A DNA stretch of 64,000 nucleotides from Xaviernesmea oryzae (GTDB lineage Bacteria > Pseudomonadota > Alphaproteobacteria > Rhizobiales > Rhizobiaceae). The notes under the pieces are model-generated. The model was given only the letters and a program-made list of their open reading frames with translations. It was not told where the DNA came from and searched no databases. The position numbers were made by a program, and so were the translations under genes. Shown in pieces: positions 40,054 to 50,500 of the stretch. The stretch spans positions 210,001 through 274,000 of the forward strand of contig NZ_FXAF01000006.1 of the NCBI RefSeq assembly GCF_900177415.1, given 5' to 3'. Position 1 is the first letter of the stretch. Every line of letters starts with the position of its first letter.

Positions 40054-40200
40054 TCAGTTGGCCGCTGCACGCTTTCCCGCGCATGCTGCGATGAAGGCGG
40101 TCACGCAGATGAGGACTGCGTCAGCAACGGCTGACTCACTGAAGGTTGCGGTTCCGCCCGCGGCGGTTGCTGCCTGGTGGTCATGGCGGCTTGCTGGCAT
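40054..40200 (-). CDS. Possible 48-residue small protein preceding the binding-protein gene
   Basis: A short frame with a strong RBS (GGGAGGAG about 5 nt before the ATG at 40200). The product begins MPASRHDHQAATAAGGT and has one hydrophobic segment at about 24-41 (AVADAVLICVTAFIAACA) followed by GKRAAAN. It ends 35 nt before the binding-protein start and is on the same strand, so it would be the first cistron of the operon. It could be a single-span membrane peptide, a leader peptide, or chance. No family recognised. Confidence 0.4.
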   Translation of the reverse strand: MPASRHDHQAATAAGGTATFSESAVADAVLICVTAFIAACAGKRAAAN

Positions 40201-40435
40201 TGCGGCTCCTCCCTTGGCGTCTCCGGCAGGGTGTGTTGACCATCGGCCGTTCGGGCTACTTTGTCAATTGTTTTATGAATGTAAGAGGATCAAAAAATAT
40301 CTCGTCAAAGAAAAACAAATAATATCAAAATGATAAATGGATATAACGAGCGCCCTTGCATGTTCGCTATGACATTTTAAAACTTGACAACTTGAAAATT
40401 GGTGCGATGGTCCAGCTCAAATGAGGAGTGCCTTG
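40201..40435. other. AT-rich divergent promoter region
   Basis: Together with the small frame this makes a 417-bp gap between the importer (minus) and the sialidase-like gene (plus). 40260-40400 is markedly AT-rich. TTGTCAA (40261-40267) and TTGACAA (40384-40390) are inverted copies about 115 bp apart and could be regulator sites for the GntR protein at 43.8 kb. GAGGAG at 40423-40428 serves the start at 40436. Confidence 0.4.
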
Positions 40436-41628
40436 ATGAGTCCAGACGACATTGCCCGCGTGATGACCGGCGAAGTCCGCGAAGTGGCTGCGGGCCGGGA
40501 TGAGGCCTTTCTGCCGTCTCCCATGGTGCAAAATCATGCCGCTTTTCTGCATCCGCTGGAGGATGGTTCGATTGTATGCGCCTGGTTCGGCGGGACGCTG
40601 GAGGGCAAGTCCGATATTTCGATATTTGCGTCCGTCCTCAGGCCGGGGTCGCGGGCTTGGGGCGGGCCGCAGCGGCTGAGCTTCGACTCCGATCATTCGG
40701 AGCAGAATCCGGTTCTGTTCACCGCGCCGGACGGACGGCTCTGGCTGTTTCACACCTCGCAGCCGGCAGGCAACCAGGACGAATGCCGAATCCGGATGGC
40801 CGAGGTGATCCGGGACGAAACCGATCCGCTCAGGCTTGCCGTCGCAGAGGAGCGCTACCTCGATCTGCCGCTCGGCTGCTTCGTCCGTGCTCCGCTGGTG
40901 GTGCGTGATGATGGGGCCTGGCTGCTTCCTATCTTCCGCTGCGTCCAGCGTCGGGGGCAGAAATGGAATGGCAGCCACGACCACGCGGCAGTCGGGATAT
41001 CGTCGGACGGCGGTCGCACCTGGATCCTCGAGGAGGTCGCGGGTTCGACGGGCTGCGTCCATATGAATCCGGTTCCGATCGGAAAGGGGCACTATGCGGC
41101 CTTCTTCCGGCGCCGGCAGGCCGACTTCGTCTATCGGACGGAGAGCCTGGACGGAGGCCGTTCATGGTCCGCCCCCGCCGCGACCGATCTACCCAACAAC
41201 AATTCCTCGATTTCCGTGACGGCATTGAGGGATGGCCGGCTGGCGCTGATCTGCAATCCCGTCAACGCAATGCTTTCGGAGGAGCGCCGCAGCTCGCTTT
41301 ATGACGAATTGGGCGAGGATGACGGCAGGCCGGACGCCGATCCCGCGGGCGGCTGCGTGCCGGTCTGGGGCGTGCCGCGGGCGCCGGTTGCGGTCTGCCT
41401 GTCCGAGGACGGCGGGCGAAGCTTCCCCCTGCGGCTGGTCATCGAGGACAGCCCCGGCACCTGCCTGTCGAACAATTCCACGGACGGGCGCAACAAGGAG
41501 CTCTCCTATCCTTGGCTGCTCGAAGGAGCGGATGGCAGCCTCCACATCGCCTACACCTATCACAGGCGCGCAATCAAATACGTACGGCTGGCACCCGGTT
41601 GGGCCGGCGCGAGCGAGGCACGAAGCTG

Positions 41629-41629
<1 letters not shown>
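40436..41629 (+). CDS. Sialidase-like (BNR/Asp-box) protein, cytoplasmic
   Basis: A 397-residue beta-propeller-type protein of the sialidase superfamily. Three Asp-box motifs are visible: SSDGGRTW (189-196), SLDGGRSW (237-244) and SEDGGRSF (323-330). The [20 protein letters not shown] start and SWFGGT-like [10 protein letters not shown] segment resemble the BNR_2 family. There is no signal peptide, so it acts inside the cell, unlike secreted sialidases. ATG 40436 is preferred to 40421 because GAGGAG lies upstream of it. The TGATG overlap couples it to the PdxA-like gene. Glycoside or sugar-acid lactone cleavage is possible. Confidence 0.83.
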
Positions 41630-42588
<959 letters not shown>

Positions 42589-42590
42589 TC

Positions 42591-43709
42591 ATGACGATTG
42601 CGACGATCACCATTCATCAACCCCGCCGCCTGATCGTCGGCGCGGGGACTATCGGCGAGGTGGGTTCGTGGGCAGGCGATGCCGCGCGCACGCTCGTCGT
42701 CGCCACGCCTTTCACGGCCGGCTTCGTGGATCGATTGCGCCTGCCCGGGAGCGTAACGGTATTCGATGCTATCCCGGGAGAACCGGACATTGCGATCTTC
42801 GATGCGGCGATCGAAGCCGCCCGCCGTACCAATCCCGATCTGGTCGTGGGCGTCGGCGGCGGCTCCGTGCTCGATGTGGCGAAACTCGTCGCCGCGCTGT
42901 GGAATTCGGACCAGACGCTATCCGACGTGGCAGGCCCGAACCGCGTTGCGGACCGCAGTACCCGTCTGGCTCAGGTCGCCACCACGGCAGGGACCGGTTC
43001 CGAGGCCGGAATCCGTTCGCTCATCACCGATCCCGGCAAGGGTAACAAGATCGCCGTCGAAAGCCCGCATTTGATCGCCGATCTCGCGGTTCTTGATCCG
43101 GAGCTGACCTTCTCGCTGCCGCCTGCCGTCACGGCTGCGACGGGGATCGACGCCATGGCGCATTGCGTGGAGGCGTTCACCAATCGCCGCGCTCATCCGA
43201 TGATCGACGATTTCGCGCGGATGGGCTTCCGCCTGGTGGGCCGATATCTGGCGAGAGCCGTCAGGGACGGGAGCGACACCGAGGCGCGCGAAGGCCTGAT
43301 GCTGGCGTCCTATTACGGCGGCGTCTGCCTGGGGCCGGTGAATACCGCCGCCGGCCATGCGATCGCCTATCCCCTGGGAACGCTGCTGCATCTTCCGCAT
43401 GGCCTGGCGAACGCGATCGTCTTCCCCCATGTCCTGGCCTTCAACCAGCCCGCGGTGCCGGCAAAGACCGCCGAGGTGGCGGAGGCGCTCGGATTTGGGC
43501 AGGAGCTTTCGCAACGCGACCTGCTGGGGGCAGCGCATGCATTCTGTGCCGGGCTTGGTGTCGAAATGTCCCTTTCCGCACACGGGGCGACGGAGCCCGA
43601 TCTTCGGCGCTATGCCGAGGATGCCCATGCGATCAGGCGGCTGATGGACAACAACCCCAGGGACATGAGCGTCGACGACGTGCTCGGGATCTACAAGGCC
43701 GCCTTCTGA
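42591..43709 (+). CDS. Iron-containing alcohol dehydrogenase family protein
   Basis: A 372-residue group III dehydrogenase. NAD binding is by VGVGGGSVLDVAKLVAAL, and iron ligands fall in IDAMAHCVEAF and HLPHGLANAIVFPHVLAFN. It begins two bases after the PdxA-like stop and is last in the sialidase-like operon. It probably oxidises or reduces a hydroxy-acid or aldehyde intermediate of the same pathway. A 12-bp inverted repeat follows. Confidence 0.92.
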   Translation: MTIATITIHQPRRLIVGAGTIGEVGSWAGDAARTLVVATPFTAGFVDRLRLPGSVTVFDAIPGEPDIAIFDAAIEAARRTNPDLVVGVGGGSVLDVAKLVAALWNSDQTLSDVAGPNRVADRSTRLAQVATTAGTGSEAGIRSLITDPGKGNKIAVESPHLIADLAVLDPELTFSLPPAVTAATGIDAMAHCVEAFTNRRAHPMIDDFARMGFRLVGRYLARAVRDGSDTEAREGLMLASYYGGVCLGPVNTAAGHAIAYPLGTLLHLPHGLANAIVFPHVLAFNQPAVPAKTAEVAEALGFGQELSQRDLLGAAHAFCAGLGVEMSLSAHGATEPDLRRYAEDAHAIRRLMDNNPRDMSVDDVLGIYKAAF

Positions 43710-43725
43710 GGCAGTGTCGATCATC

Positions 43726-43762
43726 CGAGGCAAGCGGCTGTTCGAGCCATCCGCTTGCCTCG
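43726..43762. terminator. Bidirectional terminator-like inverted repeat
   Basis: CGAGGCAAGCGG (43726-43737) pairs perfectly with CCGCTTGCCTCG (43751-43762) around 13 nt. It fills the 57-bp gap between two convergent operons. No long T-run on either strand. Confidence 0.6.
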
Positions 43763-43766
43763 ACTG

Positions 43767-44471
43767 TCACGGCTTCGAGGATTGGAAGAGGCGATCTCGT
43801 GATCCGGTCAGGTGATCGCGCATCAGCTTTTGCGCGGCCTCGCCATCCTTGGCCTCGATAGCTTTTGCAATGGCTTCATGCTCTGCAAACACCCGCAGAA
43901 GCCCCGCGGCCTCGCGTTTGACGGAAACGCCATGGAACTTCATCCCGACGGCGATATGATCCTTCAATGCCTCCATCGCCGTCGAGAAATAGTTGTTTTG
44001 AGCAGCCCGGGCGATGGCGAGGTGAAACTGGAAGTCGGCATCCTCCCGGTGGGATTGGCGGTTGGTCGCGTCGCGCATCAGTTCCAATGCTTGCCGGATT
44101 GCCGCAAGGCTGTCCTTGTCGTGCCTTGTCGCCGCGGCCGCCGCGGCGGCGGGTTCCAGCGTCAGGCGGAACTCGTAGCAGTTGAGCAGGTCGGCGATGT
44201 TCTCCAACTGGCCGAAGCCGAGCGGCTCCTTGAGGCCGACCGAGCGGACGAAACTTCCGGCTCCACGGCGTGAATAGATCAGGCCCTGGTCGCGCAGGCG
44301 CCGCAAAGCTTCGCGGATCACCGGCCGAGACACTTCGAACTCCGCCGCCAGGTCATGTTCCGTGGGCAGGCGCTCGTCAGGCTGGTAGGCCCCCGATTTG
44401 ATGGCGCGGTGCATACGCTCGAAGACGATGTCGGGCAGCCCCTTGCGTGCGGTTCCGTTCTCCAGCCCCAT
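43767..44471 (-). CDS. GntR-family transcriptional regulator, FCD subfamily
   Basis: A 234-residue regulator: winged helix at about 13-78 (LAAEFEVSRPVIREALRRLR, then SRRGAGSFV), FCD domain with likely metal ligands D146, H150, H198 and H220. The ATG at 44471 is two bases after the kinase stop, so kinase and regulator form one operon. It is well placed to control the surrounding acid-sugar genes on both strands. Confidence 0.92.
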   Translation of the reverse strand: MGLENGTARKGLPDIVFERMHRAIKSGAYQPDERLPTEHDLAAEFEVSRPVIREALRRLRDQGLIYSRRGAGSFVRSVGLKEPLGFGQLENIADLLNCYEFRLTLEPAAAAAAATRHDKDSLAAIRQALELMRDATNRQSHREDADFQFHLAIARAAQNNYFSTAMEALKDHIAVGMKFHGVSVKREAAGLLRVFAEHEAIAKAIEAKDGEAAQKLMRDHLTGSRDRLFQSSKP

Positions 44472-44473
44472 AC

Positions 44474-45502
44474 CTACCCCGCCTTCCGAAGGATCATGCT
44501 TGTAATTGACGTCAGCGTGTCCGGTCCTCCGAATCCGCCGGATTTTGCGATTATGCATTGGCCGCCGGCATAGGCCAATCCCAGCCCGGGCAGACACTCG
44601 CCGGTCAGGCGAAAGCGGGAAATGCCCATCCTCCGCAAGACCGCCTCCGCGGTCGCTCCGCCGGACAGGAGAAGCGTTTTTGCGGTATCGGTAAGGCTCG
44701 GGGCGATGCTTGCTGCAAGCGCTTCGGAAACCTCCTGCGGACTGCACACTTCGGTACCGGGTGTCGCCTGTACGAGAGTTATGCCTGTCCCGCCGATGGA
44801 GGACTCCGCCAGCATACCATTTGGAGCCTGCAGGCAGTGCACCGGATAAGAACGTCTGAGCTCGTCTATCTGCGCGAGTGTGATCGGATCCCGTGATCCG
44901 ATGACGAAGAGTGCAGCGCCTGCGGGTATTTCGGCCGGCACGGCTTCCGCCCTTTCGGTCATCCCGCGGGCGAGGGCATCGGCAAGCCCTCTTGCGCCGA
45001 TCAGGAGGTCCACCCCTGTTGCTTGGGCCGTTTGCAGTGCCTCATCCATGTCGGCCGCCGAGCGAATGTCGGGGATGATCGCACGAGAGGCGTGACGACC
45101 GAGCTTTTCACGGATGGAGATCGACTTGTCGACGCCGAACCCCTCCAGACAGCCGGCCGCCACAAACCGGCCGAATTCGGGAATCGCCGGGGCGACGAGA
45201 GCGCGGTCGAACGGCGTCGCGTCGAGTTCGGCGGCAATATGGCCCTTGAGGCGGGAGTCTATTTTCTTGAAGAGCGATGTCCCCGGCGGGAGCATGGAAA
45301 TGGCGCGAGCCGCCGCCTCTCTTGCGGCATCTTCGTGAAGCTCGCGGCATGCCAGGTTGATGGCCAGAACATCGGGCCTGTCCTGCAGGACGAGCGGGAT
45401 GACGTCCGGGTTCAACGCCACCTCGGTATGCATGCCCCTCCCGGCAAAGGGCGCGGCCGAGTCGAGAGCGCCTGTCAAATCGTCCCCGAGGATGGCAATC
45501 AT
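44474..45502 (-). CDS. Four-carbon acid sugar kinase family protein (DUF1537)
   Basis: A 342-residue kinase of the OtnK/DtnK family. The N-terminal domain starts IAILGDDLTGALDSAAPFA, with KKIDSRLKGH as substrate-binding loop; the C-terminal nucleotide-binding part ends GECLPGLGLAYAGGQ and TKSGGFG-like AKSGGFGGPDTL. It is shorter than the usual roughly 420 residues, mainly because the linker and parts of the C domain are reduced. It would phosphorylate a threonate- or erythronate-like acid for the PdxA-like enzyme. Inverted TTGTAAT/ATTACAA copies lie upstream (45523 and 45579). Confidence 0.87.
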   Translation of the reverse strand: MIAILGDDLTGALDSAAPFAGRGMHTEVALNPDVIPLVLQDRPDVLAINLACRELHEDAAREAAARAISMLPPGTSLFKKIDSRLKGHIAAELDATPFDRALVAPAIPEFGRFVAAGCLEGFGVDKSISIREKLGRHASRAIIPDIRSAADMDEALQTAQATGVDLLIGARGLADALARGMTERAEAVPAEIPAGAALFVIGSRDPITLAQIDELRRSYPVHCLQAPNGMLAESSIGGTGITLVQATPGTEVCSPQEVSEALAASIAPSLTDTAKTLLLSGGATAEAVLRRMGISRFRLTGECLPGLGLAYAGGQCIIAKSGGFGGPDTLTSITSMILRKAG

Positions 45503-45671
45503 ATGGCAGTACCGCTGTAATGTTGTAATCTTTAGTCGGATGGAAACAGCTGGAATGTCAAGTCATCATGCAGAGAATATTACAAATATAGTGATCTCCG
45601 CCGGGAATCTCGAAGGACGCCCTTGCTCCGAGGCAGGCAAGCAGAAACGAGCTGGTGCGCCACAAAACCAC

Positions 45672-45701
45672 TTGATTAAAGAACGAACGTTCGTGTATAT
45701 A
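45672..45701 (+). promoter_or_regulatory. Promoter with embedded palindromic operator for tetR and the efflux pump
   Basis: TTGATT (45672-45677) and TATATA (45696-45701) form a sigma-70 promoter with 18-bp spacing. The spacer contains the perfect 12-bp palindrome ACGAACGTTCGT (45683-45694). This is the classical layout for TetR autorepression, and the pump genes follow in the same direction. Confidence 0.75.
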
Positions 45702-45729
45702 CGACAGCTTCCTCATATGTGGGGCCGTG

Positions 45730-46287
45730 ATGCCAAGAGACCGCAAGATCGAAATCGATGACATTCTGGACGCAGCTGTCCGTGTCGTGCTTCGGGCCGG
45801 CGCGGCCGGACTGTCGATCGACGCGGTTGCGCGGGAGGCCGGCGTCAGCAAATCCCGTGTCGTCTATGATCACAAGTCCAAGTCGGGGTTGCTCGAAGCT
45901 CTGGTCGAACGGAAAATCAGGGCCGAACAGGAGCGGACGCAGGCGGCGGTGACAGCCAGCAAGGATACCCCGCATCCGGAATTGTACGGCCGCATCGCCA
46001 CCGCGGCCGCGGGGCCCGATGACGAGGATAAAGCCGTCACGCTGGCCATCAGTGCCGCCATGTCGAGTGAAGACAAGGTCCGGGATCTCATGCGGGAATG
46101 GTTTGCCGAAGACCTTCAGGCCGTCAAAGCGACGCCCAGGCCGCAAGCGGCGCTCCTGGCCTATCTGGCGCTCAGCGGATTCCTCTGTTTCGAGTTGTTC
46201 GATTTTCATCGCTGGGACGAGGCGGAGAGGACGGTAATCCTTGAAGGGATCAGGACGATGTTCGTCAGCTTCCCCGAACCCGCCTGA
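45730..46287 (+). CDS. TetR/AcrR-family transcriptional regulator
   Basis: A 185-residue regulator. The N-terminal helix-turn-helix (AAVRVVLRAGAAGLSIDAVA, then REAGVSKSRVVYDHKSKSGL) is followed by a helical ligand-binding domain with a TetR_C-type end. GTG at 45727 directly precedes the ATG used. It lies 60 bp before the membrane-fusion gene of the RND pump and almost certainly represses the whole unit through the palindrome at 45683. Confidence 0.92.
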   Translation: MPRDRKIEIDDILDAAVRVVLRAGAAGLSIDAVAREAGVSKSRVVYDHKSKSGLLEALVERKIRAEQERTQAAVTASKDTPHPELYGRIATAAAGPDDEDKAVTLAISAAMSSEDKVRDLMREWFAEDLQAVKATPRPQAALLAYLALSGFLCFELFDFHRWDEAERTVILEGIRTMFVSFPEPA

Positions 46288-46347
46288 TATCGACGTCCCA
46301 TCGGCTGAACGGTTCGCGATTCATTTTATTTGCAGGTGACTGAAACG

Positions 46348-47538
46348 ATGAAAAATTTCAAATCTTGGCCGCGTGCAGGCGCCGTTCTGATGGCTGCTTC
46401 GATCATCGTGTCGACGAGCGGCAACGCCTTCGGGCAATTTGGCGAAATGCCGCCGCCGGCGGTGAGTGTATTGACGTTGCAGGAACGCGCTGTCCCGGTC
46501 ATCAGCGAATTGCCCGGCCGCATTGCGGCTACGCGGGTTTCGGAGGTGCGGGCGCAGGTCTCGGGTATTCTGCAGGAGCGTGTGTTCGAGCAGGGCACCC
46601 TTGTCAAGCAAGGCGATATTCTCTATCGGATCGATCCCAAGCTTTTCCGGGTTCGCGTCGCGAGCGCCGAGGCGGCACTGCAGAGAGCGAAAGCCACCCA
46701 GGCCAATGCCCGCCAGCAGCTGGAGCGGCAAAAAACCCTCCGGAATCGCAATGTGGCAAGCGGGGTCGATTACGACACCGCTGCCGTCGCGCTCGCCCAG
46801 GCCGACGCGGATGTCGCGGCCGCCGAAGCAGCTCTCGATGAGGCGAGGATCAATCTCGATTATACCGAGGTGAGGGCGCCGATTACCGGGATCATCGGCG
46901 CAGCGCTCGTCACGGAAGGTGCATTGGTCGCAGCCGACGGTGCGCAGAACCTTGCGCTGATTCAGCAGATCGATCCGGTTTATGCGGATTTCACCCAATC
47001 GTCTTCGCAATTGCTCGCCCTCAAGCGCGCGGTGGATGAAGGAAGACTTGCGAGCCCGGCACCGGGCCAAGCGAGCGTCCAGCTCGTCTTCGATGACGGC
47101 AGCGTCTATTCGCAGCCGGGCAAGCTTCTGTTTGCCAGCGCCAGTGTGGACGCAACCACGGGGCAGGTGACGTTGCGCGCCGAGTTTCCGAACCCGAAGG
47201 GCGACCTTCTTCCCGGCATGTATGTTCGCGTTCGTGCCGAACAGGCGGTCCGTCAGGGGGCTATCACCATTCCTCAGCGATCCGTCGTCCGTTCTCCGGA
47301 CGGCAAGGCCCAGGTTTACGTGGTGGGGGACGACGCGACTGCGCAGGTCCGCGACATTACGCTTGGAGAGGCGATCGGCAACGAATGGGTGGTCGAAAGC
47401 GGGCTCAAGAACGGCGAGCAGGTGATCGTCGATGGCGCGCAGAAGGCGCAGCCCGGTGCGAAGGTGGTTCCGGAACCCTGGAATCCCGATAATGCAGCCG
47501 AAGCGGCTCCTGCCAATTCCGATAATCAGGTGCGGTAA
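46348..47538 (+). CDS. RND efflux pump, periplasmic adaptor (membrane fusion) subunit
   Basis: A 396-residue AcrA/MexA-like adaptor. The signal sequence is MKNFKSWPRAGAVLMAASII..GNAFGQ (1-30) without a lipobox Cys near the cut. The lipoyl and hairpin region reads RVSEVRAQVSGILQERVFEQ, then coiled coil (QRAKATQANARQQLERQKTL). ATG 46348 has AGGTGA upstream; an earlier TTG in frame does not. The stop overlaps the pump gene start by one base (TAATG). No outer-membrane channel gene follows. Confidence 0.94.
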   Translation: MKNFKSWPRAGAVLMAASIIVSTSGNAFGQFGEMPPPAVSVLTLQERAVPVISELPGRIAATRVSEVRAQVSGILQERVFEQGTLVKQGDILYRIDPKLFRVRVASAEAALQRAKATQANARQQLERQKTLRNRNVASGVDYDTAAVALAQADADVAAAEAALDEARINLDYTEVRAPITGIIGAALVTEGALVAADGAQNLALIQQIDPVYADFTQSSSQLLALKRAVDEGRLASPAPGQASVQLVFDDGSVYSQPGKLLFASASVDATTGQVTLRAEFPNPKGDLLPGMYVRVRAEQAVRQGAITIPQRSVVRSPDGKAQVYVVGDDATAQVRDITLGEAIGNEWVVESGLKNGEQVIVDGAQKAQPGAKVVPEPWNPDNAAEAAPANSDNQVR

Positions 47539-50500
47539 TGGCCCAGTTCTTTATCAGCCGGCCGATTCTGGCGTGGGTTTTCGCGATCTTCATTTCGCTT
47601 GCCGGGGTTATCGCGCTGCCGTTCCTGCCCGTGGCGCAGTATCCGAAGGTCGCTCCGCCGCAGCTGACGATCTCGACCAACTATCCGGGCGCCTCGCCGC
47701 AGGAAATCTATCAGGGCGTGACGCGTCAGATCGAGGAAGAGCTGAACGGCGTGGATGGCCTGATCTATTTCGAATCCACGTCGGACGCCTCGGGCTACAT
47801 CACCATCACCGCGACCTTCGTGGCCGGGACCGATATCGATCAGGCCTCGGTGGACGTGCAGAACGCCATCCGCCGTGTCGAGCCGCGCCTGCCGCAAGCG
47901 GTGAAGTCGCAGGGGATCAATGTCGAGGAAGCCGGCGCCGGCTTCCTGATGGTGGTCTCGCTCAACTCGACCGACGGCCGGCTGGACGACGTAGGACTGG
48001 GTGATTACCTGACCCGCAATGTTCTGGGCGAACTGAGGCGCCTGGACGGCGTCGGCCGCGTGCAGCTTTTTGCCGCCCAGCGCGCGATGCGCGTCTGGAT
48101 CGATCCCGACAAGATGGTCGGCCTTAATCTCTCCACGGCGGATATCAGCGCGGCGATCGCCGCGCAGAATGCGCAGGTTGCCGCCGGCCAGATCGGCGCC
48201 GCCCCCAATCCGGTCAGCCAGGATCTCACGGCGACGGTGCTGGTGCATGGGCAGTTGAGCGATCCGCAGCAATTCAGGGACATCATCCTGAGGGCAAACC
48301 CGGATGGATCGACGGTGCGGCTTCGCGACGTGGCGCAGATCGAGATCGGAGCGGAAGCCTACAGCTTCGTGAGCCGGCTGAACGGCAAGCCGACCGCCGC
48401 CGCCGCCGTCCAGCTTTCCTCCACGGGCAACGCGGTCGCCACCGCGGCTGCCGTGGAAGCGAAAATGGAGGAGCTTTCCCGGTTTTTCCCGCAGGGTATC
48501 GAATATTCGATCCCTTACGACACAAGCCCCTTCGTGTCGGCTTCGATCGAGAAGGTCATCCATACGCTGGTCGAGGCGATCATCCTCGTCTTCGTCGTGA
48601 TGTTCGTGTTCCTCCAGAACTTCCGATACACGCTCATCCCCACGCTGGTGGTGCCGGTCGCGCTGCTCGGTACGCTGGCCATCATGCTGGCGACGGGCTT
48701 CTCCATCAACGTTCTGACCATGTTCGCCATGGTGCTGGCTATCGGCATCCTGGTCGACGATGCGATCGTCGTCGTCGAGAATGTGGAGCGCATCATGGCC
48801 GAGGAGGGGCTGCCGCCGAAAGAGGCGACCCGCAAGGCCATGGGCCAGATCACGGGGGCCATCCTCGGCATCACGCTGGTCCTCTCCTCCGTCTTCATCC
48901 CGATGGCGTTCTTTCCCGGATCGACAGGCATCATCTATCGGCAGTTCAGCCTGACGATGGTCGTCTCGATCCTGTTTTCGGCTTTCCTGGCGCTTTCGCT
49001 CACTCCGGCGCTTTGCGCCACCCTGTTGAAGCCCATTCCCAAGGGACATCACGAGAAACGCGGGATTGCAGGCTGGTTCAATCGGAGTTTCGGAAGGCTC
49101 ACGAACGGCTATTCCGGCAGCGTCGCAGGCCTGGCGCGCCGTGCCGGGCGGATGATGGTGGTCTATCTCGCGCTTCTCGTCGGGCTCGGCTATCTGTTCG
49201 TCAATCTTCCGGGCGGCTTTGTTCCGAACGAGGACCAGGGCTTCCTGATCGTCGACGTACAGGGACCGCCGGAGGCGAGCCGAAACCGCACGCTCGCCTC
49301 GCTGGAGCAGATCGAGAACGTGTTTCGGGCCGAGCCCGCGGTCGAAAACACCGTTGCGATCCAGGGGTTCAGTTTCTCCGGCACCGGCCCCAACGCCGCG
49401 CTGGTATTCGTGACGCTGAAGGACTGGGCGGAGCGCGGCGAGGGCAATAGCGCCCAGGAAATCGCCAACCGCGCCAACATGCAGTTGTTCGCGCTGAAGG
49501 ACGCAACGACCTTTGCCCTTTCGCCGCCGCCGATCGAAGGTTTCGGCGTTTCGAACGGCTTCACCTTCCGTCTGCAGGATCGCGGCGGAAACGGCCAGGC
49601 CGCTCTCAATGCCGCCGCCGGCGAATTGATGGCGAAGGCATCGCAATCCGGCCTGATCGTCGGCATCCGGCCGGAAGGCATGCCGGATGCCGCACAGCTT
49701 CTGCTGGTCATAGACCGGGAGAAGGCAAACACCTTCGGCGTCACCTTCGCGGATATCAACGACACCATCACGGCGAATCTCGGATCCTCCTATATCAACG
49801 ACTTTCCGAACACGGGCCGCATGCAGCGCGTCATCGTGCAGGCTCAGGACAAGGCTCGGCTGCAGGCAGAAGATCTGCTGAAGCTGAATGTCCGGAACGT
49901 GCATGGCGGAATGGTCCCGCTGTCGTCCTTCGCCATCGCCGAATGGCAGAAGGGGCCAGCCCAGATCGTCGGCTACAACGGTTATCCGACTGTTCGTATT
50001 TCCGGTGAGCCGGCTCCGGGCGTATCCTCGGGCGCGGCGATCGCCGAGATGGAACGGCTTGCATCCGAGCTGCCGGAAGGTTTCGGCTTCGAATGGACGG
50101 GCCAGTCGCTGGAGGAGATCACGTCGGGCAATCAGGCGCCGATCCTCTTCGGGCTCAGCATTCTGTTCGTCTTCCTGCTGCTCGCCGGTCTCTACGAAAG
50201 CTGGTCGATTCCGCTATCGGTCATGCTCGTCGTGCCGCTCGGCGTCATCGGGTCCGTGCTTGCCGTGATGGTGCGCGACATGCCGAACGACATCTACTTC
50301 AAGGTCGGCCTGATCGCGATCATCGGCCTCTCCGCCAAGAACGCGATCCTGATCGTCGAATTCGCCAAGGACTACTTTGCCGAGGGGAAATCGCTGGCCG
50401 AATCGGCCGTGGCGGCGGCTCGCGTCCGCTTCCGCCCGATCATCATGACCTCGCTCGCCTTCACGCTCGGCGTGGTGCCGCTTGCCATCGCGACAGGGCC

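Noticed and set aside
40058..40333. Plus-strand frame of 91 codons in the 40-kb intergenic region
   Set aside because: It has no RBS and runs into AT-rich promoter DNA; the minus-strand 48-codon frame in the same place has a far better RBS.
47526..49904. Very long antisense frame opposite the RND pump
   Set aside because: It is a shadow of the GC-rich pump gene, whose own frame is unmistakable; similar shadows exist at 22815-25034 and 57122-59896.
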